Shown one piece after another: positions 56,116-64,000 of a stretch of 64,000 bases of DNA. Where the stretch lies: NCBI GenBank assembly GCA_036426205.1, contig CM071586.1, forward strand, positions 7,433,663 to 7,497,662, in the 5' to 3' direction. The notes below the pieces were generated by a model. It had not been told where the DNA came from and searched no databases. It saw only the letters and a program-made list of their open reading frames with translations. This DNA is from Ascaphus truei (Eukaryota; Chordata; Amphibia; Anura; Ascaphidae). The position numbers and the translations under genes are program-made. The stretch's first letter is position 1, and every line of letters begins with the position of its first letter.

Positions 56116-56475
56116 CACTGGCGACACAGTTTATTACACTGCGGCCAGATCCGCAAGCCGGGAGATTTCCCGGCTTGCTAGTGGCCGCCCCTCGGCGTGC
56201 CGCGCGTCATAGACGCGCGGTCACGCGTCTTCGGGAGCGTGCGCCCCCTGCACGCGCGTCCAGGGGCTCCCCGAGGGAGCCCTGGTGTCCCGCGATCGCG
56301 GGACAGCGGCAGGGGGTTCCGGGGGACCCGGCGGACCCGGCAGCGGTAGGGAGAGCGCCCCGATCGGAGGGCGCTCTTCCGCTGCTTCGGCGCGCGCCCG
56401 TCACTCTCGGGCGCGCGCCAGGCTACTGCTGCGGCACAGAACGGGCAAATGCTCGAATAAACTGTGCCGCAGCAG
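56116..56475. mobile_element. Palindrome-rich TA-target element, copy B (360 bp)
   Basis: TA on each side (56114-56115, 56476-56477). Ends CACTGGCGACACAGTTTATT and (reversed) CTGCTGCGGCACAGTTTATT. Eight palindromes in a row: 56153-56178, 56200-56220, about 56237-56256, 56260-56285, 56286-56305 (TGTCCCGCGATCGCGGGACA, perfect), 56353-56376, 56389-56419, and 56426-56475, which includes the right end itself. Same length as copy A, opposite orientation. Non-coding. Confidence 0.78.
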
Positions 56476-56819
56476 TATGAATTGTATCACTTTGTCACCT
56501 TCACCATTGATGACCCTATGTCTACAGGTCACAAAAGTCCAGTAAGCCAGTTTTGGTTTAAAGATTTTTAAAGATCTATTTCAATTTTATTAGGAAAAGA
56601 TTTATTGGGATGAGAATAACAATTTATTATAGAGTTATAGTGTTGTGTAACAATTTAAATATATTATAGTTATAATATAATGTAATAATATAATGTGTAT
56701 ATATCCATCAGAACCACACATCCAAGAATTCCACACTTCCAAATCAAGTACATATTATTTTCCATTGAACGGTAATTGCACCAACGTTGAAAATGCTTTG
56801 GTTCGTATGTTCTTGGAAT

Positions 56820-58190
56820 GATACATAGTTAAATAGTAGATGAGGTTAAAAAAAGGACATAAGGGAAAAATAAATTCCTTCCTGACTCCAAGAATTGTAA
56901 TCAGATTATTTCCTTTGTTGCTGGTAAAATCTCCATCGCTCCAACCTTAAGGAATGACCCCATGTAGTTATTTTGAAAGCTCCTTGTACTGTCGCCGAAT
57001 ATATTTGTATATACCGGTAGTTATCATATCCCCTCTTAGACGCCTCTTTTCTAATGTAAATAAATCTAATTTAGCTAGCCTCTCCTCGTAAATCAGATTA
57101 TCCATCCCCTTTATTAATTTAATAGCTCTTCTCTGCGCTTTCTCTAATTCCATAATGTCTTTTCTAAGGAGTAGTGCCGAAAATTGTACTCCACATTAAA
57201 GGTGTGGTCTTACTAATGCTTAATAAAAGGGCCTAATTATGTTTACTTCCCTTCCATCCATTGCCCATTCAATGCAAGATAAGATCTTGTATGCTTTTGC
57301 AGCTACTGCATGACTTTGGGCACTATTGTTAAGCCTGCTGTCTACAAGCACTCCTAAATCCTTCTCCATCAAGGACTCTCCTAATTTATCCCCATTTAAT
57401 TTGTAAATTGCCTGTTTATTCTTGCTTCCCAAATTCATAATCTTACATTTTCTGTATTAAACCTCATCTGCCATTTACCTGCCCAAGTTTCCCATCTATC
57501 CAAGACCGTCTGGAGAGAAATAACATCCTGATCTGATTCTACTACCTTACACAATTTAGTGTCATCAGGAAAGATAGAGACTTTGCTCTCTATGCCAATC
57601 TTAAAGTCATTCATAAACAAGTTAAAAAGCAGGGGTAACAGTACCGATCCCTGAGGTACTCCAACTTTAGCCCAACCTGAAAAAGTTCTATTTATGACAA
57701 CACTCTGTTGTTTATCCTTCAACCAGTTTTCAATCCAGGTGCAAATTTTCTTACCAAGTCCAATTTGCTTTATTTTGTACACTAAACTCTTGTGTGGAAA
57801 CATAGTAAAAGCTTTTGCAAAATTACCCTAGCCTAAATTCCTACTTACCTCCTCAAAGAAACTAATAAGGTTAGTTTGGCATGACCTATCCTTCATAAAT
57901 CAATGCTTACTATTACTAATCATTTTGATGTCCATTAGGTATTACTGAATATTATCCCGTATTAAACCTTCAAGTAGCTTCCCCACAATTGATATAAGGC
58001 TTACAAGTCTGTTATTCCCCATTGGTGATCTAGCTCCCTTTTTAAATATAGTCACCACATGTGCTTTACGCCAATCTTGTAGTACTAAGGATGTGGAAAT
58101 TGAGTACTTGAATATTAAATGTAATGGTTTGGCCATTACTGAACTTAACTCTTTGAGAACGCTTGGATGTATTTTGGTGGTTGTAAAAGA
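56820..58190 (-). pseudogene. CR1-like LINE, 3' part (RT)
   Basis: Minus-strand RT with WRKAHVVTIFKKGARS, KICTWIENWLKDKQQ, GVPQGSVLLPLLFNLF and FPDD in place of the catalytic FADD, then LGVLVDSRL. The 3' end lies near 56820 (AACCTCATCTACTATTTAAC). It is homologous to 29897-31563. Frame breaks; inactive. Confidence 0.78.
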
Positions 58191-58607
58191 GACATATCCC
58201 TGTTTAAATAAAGCAGCCTCAGAGCTCTAAGAATCCAGCAGAGATAGTTGATTGCAGCCACTCAATTAACTAGTCTCCACCTGGACTAATGAGAGCTCTG
58301 TAAAAAGCCTCATGTGAGACACAGGAGAGAGATTCTTTAGCTCACATTTGGGCTGGCATAAGGAGCAAGAGGACTGCAGAGATTTCCTTAGCCCACAACG
58401 GGGCTGACTTGAGGAAAATATGATGTCTTGATGCCCACAAAAGGACTGTATGCTGACAACAAGTCAAGGGGACAAGACCTCTATACCTGGACACAGAGAG
58501 TGCCATAGCACACAGGGATGCTGACCAAGGAGAACAGAGAGGCCTTCCCCTACAGCTACAACAAAAGAAACATATAAGAGGCTTTCTTGTTGGACTGTTG
58601 TTTGTGT

Positions 58608-58610
58608 GTG

Positions 58611-58650
<40 letters not shown>

Positions 58651-58662
58651 ACATACAACCCC
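58608..58662. repeat. (CA)n microsatellite
   Basis: Nearly pure CA repeat. Confidence 0.95.
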
Positions 58663-58921
58663 ACACACACACATTATATAAATATATACCATATATTCAA
58701 ACACATATATAAACATATATAGCTATTATATATTACTATATTATTATATATAATCTATTGCCTAATATCCCACTGGACTACCCGGCTATTTTCCTATTTC
58801 TGCTTTATATGGGGTTGGTAAACTGGGTATGCAAGAGCAAAGGATGGAGTTTACCATATCTGAGTTAATTTATGGTGAGTAAAAAAGTGACCTTTCTCTG
58901 CATACCATTTACCAACCCCAA

Positions 58922-58960
58922 CCCCTGAATGAGACCCATAACGGTCGAAACATCTGTCTG
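58922..58960 (+). ncRNA. Hammerhead-like motif
   Basis: CTGAATGAG, ACC-CATAAC-GGT stem II, CGAAAC. It differs from the consensus by one inserted A in the CTGATGAG box. Confidence 0.45.
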
Positions 58961-59096
58961 TGGGTGGGTTTCTTTCTGGGTATGCACCCTTAACCCCTGG
59001 CTGTGCCACAAAGCTGTGACCATGCAGGCACAGCTTAAGCCTAAAGGACCATTGTTAAAAATGGTTTTTGAAGAACAAAGTGGCACTGGCACTGTG

Positions 59097-59218
59097 TGCT
59101 CATTTGCATTCATTCCCCAGAATCCCTTGCTGTGCGTGGAAGTACTGTTGTGCTGGTGATAATGCTGAAAGGCGCGGGGTTGCAAAACTACCTGCCTAAG
59201 ACATGCAGATGACATACA
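59097..59218. mobile_element. MITE M2
   Basis: TGCTCATTTGCAT...ACATGCAGATGA, with CAGAATCCCTTGCTG and GGGGTTGCA; same family as 38580-38695 and 59329-59460. Confidence 0.65.
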
Positions 59219-59328
59219 GTTGTATTTACATTTGCATATTTGCCTTTTGCTGTGAGGGATTTTTGTCACTTTTTTTACTCACCCTAATTAACTAACTCAG
59301 TATTATATATATTATAGTAGATACATGG

Positions 59329-59460
59329 TGCTCATTTGATGTCTTTCCATTTCCTCTTCCTCCCAGATCCCTTGCTGCAGTGGAAAGTGCTGTGTGCTGG
59401 GTGATAATGGGGAAAGGCGGGGGTTGCAGACGTGCCTAAAAGACATGCAGAGGAGCATAC
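59329..59460. mobile_element. MITE M3
   Basis: TGCTCATTTGATGTC...GACATGCAGAGGAGCA; same family, in tandem with M2. Confidence 0.65.
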
Positions 59461-59689
59461 ATTTGTATTTTTGCACAATATATATATATATATATCACAT
59501 CTTGTTCGATCAATTAATGATAACTACACCTACACCACCGTGGCGGGTGGGTTTTTGGTTGGTGTTTTGGCCGCTGGCCGAGTAGTTGCTGCTGTCTGCG
59601 GTCTAATGATTCTGCGCCGCCAATTTTTTTTTTTTTTTTTAATAAATAAATAATTTCCCTCCCTCCCTCCCTGATTGGGTTAACGCGGG

Positions 59690-61050
59690 GAAGAGGCTGG
59701 CAGGGCAGCTCTGAGTTAATGCCCCTCCGCTTTCCCCCCCCCCGATCCTCACCCCCCTGATCATCCTCCAGACTCCTCCTGAACCCTCCTCCCCCCCCAG
59801 GCCATCATCCTGCTCTCCTCCTCCTCTCTCCCTCCCCTTCCGAGGACCGCCTTATCATAGTGGAGCAGAAAGTACGGCACAAGCAGGATCCTCCCGTCCT
59901 CTCTCCTGATGCGCGTGCTTATTCCGAACCCCTCTCTTCTCCTTCCCTCTGCTCCCTCACCGTTCCCGCTGCCCACCTCATCCTCGCCCGACGAGGGCCC
60001 TCCCGTGCGCAACCTTCGGCAGTCGCGGCTCGTGCGTCACTCCGCCTCCTCCCCGGCGCAGTCAGGAACCGGCGTTCCTTCATCGGCCTCTGTACGCCCC
60101 CTCCTTCCCCCTCCCCCAGACCGATCCTCGCAGTGCTCGGTGCGGCTGCCCGTGGGCCCCCCGCTTTCCCTCCTCTTCTTTCCGCTGTTTTTCGCTTCGG
60201 GGGGGAGCGCTGGCTGTCCCGGGGGTTCCCGCTTTCTTTCTGGGGGGATGAGGGGGAGCGTGCTTGTCCGGGGGTCTGCTTTTCTTTCTTCTGGGGGGAA
60301 GGGAGATTTAGAGCGGTGCTCTGCCCGCTCTCTCGGGTCCGCTTTCGGTGGAGGGGGGGAGCCGTGCTGCGGCGTCAGCTGTCCATTTTGGGGGGGAGCT
60401 GCTGCCGGGGGCCGCTTGTAGGGAGGGGGGGGACGTGCCTGGGCGGCGTCCGTGGTCCCTCTGTGGGGGGGGGGAGCCGTGCTCCCCGGGGTCTTGCTTT
60501 CGGGAAAGAGAAGGGTGGGGAGCGTGCTGCGCGTCAGTGGTCCCGCTTTCGGGGGTGAGTCGGGCTTCTCGTCGTGGCGCTCTGTCCCTCCTCCGCACCC
60601 GTGCTGCGCGATCTCAGGAAATGCTCACACAATGTTCAGAAGCTGCCGGTCCAAGCGCTCCTCTCTCGGACTCTCTTCTATCACGCCTCAGTACCCTTCC
60701 TGGCGAACGCGCCCACGTGCTGCTGGCCCAGGCATTCTGTGCGGGGTGCTAGGGAGTGCCTTTCTTGCCCAGCCACCGCTCCGGTGTCGCAGCGGAGCCT
60801 TGAATTCCAGCCGCCCCCCTTGGGAAGTGATCCGTGGATCAACTAACTCCCCCTCGGGAGGAGCATGGGATTCTGGGAGCTTCTTAGTTCCTGCTGCTGA
60901 ATGGAGGTCAGAAAACACTTGGGCCCTCACCGCGCCGCAATAGTTCATATCTGCTCTCGGGTGTTGCTGAAAACATCCCTACCTTAACATCTAACCAAAC
61001 CTGTCTTACCCTTGTTTCCTGCTTTCTCCAGGATATCACCTCCGGAGCCT
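59690..61050. other. GC-rich region with G-run repeats
   Basis: Long open frames occur on both strands but are composition artefacts (rich in Pro, Ser, Gly, Arg; no domain). 60190-60560 is a degenerate repeat: GGGGGGAGC(C)GTGCT recurs about five times, with GCTTTC words between. CpG is frequent. A promoter or CpG island for a gene outside the window cannot be excluded. Confidence 0.45.
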
Positions 61051-61059
61051 GCTGAAAGC

Positions 61060-61870
61060 CATAAGGGACACATGGTGTGTGTTTTGGGGGGTGTGAGCCA
61101 TCGAATAGAGAGGGGATGTGTGTATGTGCGTGTGTGTTACAAGTTTTGTGATTTTGTCTGTGGTTGTGTCATGTGGTGTCCTTGCCGGACGTAGCGTCGT
61201 GTGTGTCTGTGCGTGTGTTGTTGTCGTGTTGTGCCTCGTGTGTAGTGTGATGTCGTCTGCGTGCTCGTGCTGTGTGTGTGTGTGTGTGTTGTGTTGGTGT
61301 GTGTGTGTGCTGCATGTGGTGTGGTGTCTCTGTGACCTGAGGTTGCGTGTGTGTCTGTGTGTGTGGTGTCGTGTTTGTGTGTCTGTGGTCTGTGTCTGTG
61401 AGTCGTGTGTCTGTGAGTGAGAGCATGCTCGCTGGCTGATTGATGATGAGAGTGTGTGTCTGTGAGGGAGTGAGTGAGAGTGTGCTGTCTGATGAGTGAG
61501 AGTGAGAGGTGTGTGCGGTGTCATGTGAGAGTGAGGTGAGAGTGGGTCTGTGATGAGAGTGAGACGTGAAGTGAGAGTGAGGAGTGTGTTGGTGTGTGTG
61601 GTCGTGAGGTACGTTTGGTGTGTGTGTGTGGGTGTTGTGTTGTAGTGTGGTGTTTTGGGGTGTGTGTTTGTGTGCTGTGTGTGTGTGTGTGTTGTGTGGT
61701 TGGGTGGTGTTCGTGGTGTGGTGTTTGTGGTGTGTGTGTGTGTGTGTGATCGTGTGGTGTCGTGGTGTCTGTGGGATGCTGGTGCGTGTGTCTGTGCGGT
61801 GTCTGGTGATTGAGGATGAGGCGTGATGTGTGTGTGTGTGCTCTGTGAGTGCGTGTCCTGTGTCTGTGAG
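61060..61870. repeat. G/T-rich imperfect microsatellite
   Basis: Long tract of imperfect TG, GTGTC, GTGAGAGTGA words; the plus strand is nearly free of runs of A or C. Confidence 0.85.
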
Positions 61871-64000
61871 TGTGTCCACCCAACCAGTTGTCCCCTCTCT
61901 CCCTATGTCACCTTTCCCCCCTGTGTCCAAAAACAAAACCCCTCTCCCTTCCTTTCTCGCCGTCACCCTCCCTGCTGTCGCCTCACCCTGTCGCCTCTCC
62001 TCTCTGCTTCTGGTCCCGCCCTGTCTCTTCTGTCTGCTCTTCTCTCCTCTCTCTCTGCCCTCTCATCTACCTCACTTTGTCCCGTGTCTCCTTATCCATC
62101 TCACCCCAACCCACATTCTCCTCTCCTTCAAAACCCCCCACTCTCCCTCCCCCTCTCTCCCCCGCACCCCCCCCCCACTCATCATCCTACCTACTCCGCA
62201 TCTCCTCGCCCTCTCTCCCCCTCTCTCCCCTCTCTCTCTCTCGGTCTCCCCTGCATCCTCCACCTTTTCGTCTCGACATACGTCCGGGACGGTGCCGGAC
62301 GTCAGGGCCCACTTCTCGACCCATCGTGCCTCGGGGAGTGAACCCGATGACCCCCGGCTCCCGCGCGTCATTCCCGGCTCTCACTCCCCGGGCGCACTCT
62401 CTTCGTCCTAAATCAGAACATACCCGCGCCACTCCTCTCATCCCCTGTGCACTTCGATGTTTCGGGATCTCTTACTCACGGGTTCCCCCGCGCGCCTGTT
62501 CGGGCTTGGAAAGCGGTGCTCAGACGCACCGCCCCCTCCGCCGTAGAAAAGGACGGGCCCCCTGTTCCCGTTGCTCTCGTGCTCGAGTCCTCATTGCTTC
62601 TCTCTTCCTGGCCGCCTTTCCTGTATCCGTTCTGCCGCCCGCGCTTCCCCCCTCGTCGCCTCTCCGGGATGTCTCTTCCCCGATCCCGTCCACTCCCTTG
62701 TTTTCTCGTACGTCCCTAACCTCCTCCCCGGCCTCTCGGTGACTAGATCCTAGCTCTGCACCATTCGTCTCTCCCCCTCTCCGGTCGGGGTCTCCTGTCG
62801 GATTCGAGTGGGGGCTTCTCCGCTGGGTAATCAGAGGTTCGTCTCCCCTGGCAGCGAGTCGTCGCACCCTCCATCCCCCCTCCTCTTCTGCTGCTCAGCT
62901 GTCCTCTCCTGCCCTTCCCGTCCCCTCTCAAGTCGTTCTGCTGGCCCGGGCTGCCCCCTCGCCCGCTCTTCGTTCTCTTCACCGTCCGGGCGTCCGGGTC
63001 TTCCCCCGGTCCGCCTCTCTCACCCGTCGCTTGCCCCCCTCCTCTTCTCTCCTTCTTCAAGTGCCGCTTCCCAAATCGCATCCATTCCATTGTGCATCTT
63101 CTCTTGCCCTCCCGGCCCTTTCATCTCTCCGTGCCCTGGGCGGGTCTTTCGTCTGCCCTCTCTCTCGCGTCACCCCCTCCCCTCTCTCTTGCTCTTCTCG
63201 GGGGCATATAGTGCTCCTTCTTACCCCCTCCCCTCTGCGTCTTTCCCCCCTCTTCTCTCTGCCTCTCCTCCTCCCTCTCTCTCTGTTCGATCCCCTCGGC
63301 CCGGCCGTTGCTTGCCCTCCCCCCCCCCCCCACTCTCTCTCTCTCCCCCACACTCTCCTCTCTCTCCCCCCACTCTCTCACCCCACCATCTTTCTCGTCC
63401 TCACCCCACTCTCTCTCTCTGCACCAAAGAGTCTGTCGCCCCCCACACTCTCCTCCTCTCCCACCACATCACTTCTCACTCCCCCCTACCTCTCTCTCCC
63501 TCCCACTCCCTCCGTCTCTCCTCCCCACCTCTCCTCTCCTCTCTGCCCCCACACACCTCACTCTACTCTCTCCCACCCTCTCTACTCTCTCCCCCCCCAC
63601 GTCTCTTTCCCATCCCCCCAGCTCCTCTACTCTCTCATCTCCCCCACCACCTCTCTCCTCCAATCCCACCTACTCCCCTCTCTCTCTTCCCCCTCTCATC
63701 TCTCCCCGGCTCGATACTCTCTCTCTCCCTCTCTCTGCTCCTTCCCCCCACCCATCTCTCTCTCCTCCCGCGCAGCCCCCACTCTCTCTCTCTCTCCCTT
63801 CCCCCCCACACTCTCTCTCCTCCCTCCCTACCACACAACTCCACTGCACTCACTCATCTCTCTCTGCCCACCCACCACTACTCCTCTATCCCTCTCCTCA
63901 CCCCCACACACTCACTCCCTCCCGGCCAACCGCTCTCCGTCTCCCCCCCCCTCCCCATCTCCCACATCTCTCCAAAATCCCCTCTCCTGCCTTCCTCCGT
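61871..64000. repeat. C/T-rich (polypyrimidine) low-complexity DNA
   Basis: More than 2 kb dominated by CT, CCT and CCCC words on the plus strand. 62290-62600 is less biased and CpG-richer. Frames on both strands are artefacts (Ser/Pro-rich or Arg/Glu/Gly-rich). It continues past the window end. Confidence 0.85.

Noticed and set aside
59860..60943. Long GC-rich open frames (up to 232 codons) on the plus strand
   Set aside because: Several overlapping frames are open on both strands at once, with biased Pro/Ser/Gly/Arg content and no domain; explained by base composition.
61830..63853. Many long open frames in the C/T-rich end (up to 290 codons)
   Set aside because: Low-complexity pyrimidine DNA lacks stop codons by chance; products are Ser/Pro/Leu or Arg/Glu/Gly repeats.

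Overview
The window looks like a stretch of a large, transposon-filled amphibian (probably frog or toad) chromosome. It has one intact single-exon host gene, an olfactory receptor on the minus strand at 24562-25494. It also has Penelope-like elements with hammerhead-type motifs, L2- and CR1-type LINEs, a chromodomain Ty3/Gypsy (chromovirus) family, a retroviral remnant and an autonomous-looking Harbinger DNA transposon. The organism is inferred from this repeat mix, not from a database match.

Layout. 1-5000: decayed L1-like LINE, a Penelope-like fragment split by a 360-bp palindrome-rich element, and an inverted repeat with a hammerhead-like motif. 5090-11250: minus-strand retroviral remnant (gag zinc knuckle, integrase end, env, 3' LTR) mixed with L2 pieces. 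11570-17780: an L1-like 3' end with poly(A), a well-formed hammerhead-like motif at 13697-13744, long CA/TG/TA microsatellites, and an L2 copy split by a 397-bp TA-target element. 17782-22560: a Gypsy copy (LTR, gag, protease), an LTR starting exactly inside its pol, a Penelope-like 3' end, and another TA-target element. 22560-26090: possible solo LTR and the olfactory receptor. 26089-29000: a TA-target element with a Penelope-like element (reverse transcriptase plus GIY-YIG endonuclease) nested in it. 29000-34000: a SINE, a MITE, and two oppositely oriented halves of one CR1-like LINE. 35026-49535: a second Gypsy copy with an 8.3-kb Harbinger inserted in its gag zinc knuckle. 49690-59500: large inverted repeats with hammerhead-like cores, a second 360-bp palindrome-rich element, a CR1-like LINE and MITEs. 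59690-64000: GC-rich DNA, then about 0.8 kb of G/T-rich and 2.1 kb of C/T-rich DNA.

The observations I consider most worth following up are these. (1) A set of elements with TA target duplications and a shared TTATTCGA-type end; two of them are chains of about eight consecutive palindromes. (2) Gypsy copies whose apparent primer-binding site is complementary to the predicted 5' end of their own transcript and overlaps the gag start codon (self-priming, as known for the Tf1/sushi group). (3) At least nine hammerhead-ribozyme-like cores, several sitting in large inverted repeats away from any reverse transcriptase gene. (4) A Harbinger that carries, besides its Myb-like and transposase genes, a CRE/CCAAT/TATA promoter-like cluster followed by small open frames.

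Nearly all coding sequence other than the olfactory receptor and the Harbinger genes is broken. Calls rest on reading the sequence and on family knowledge; no alignment or database search was run.
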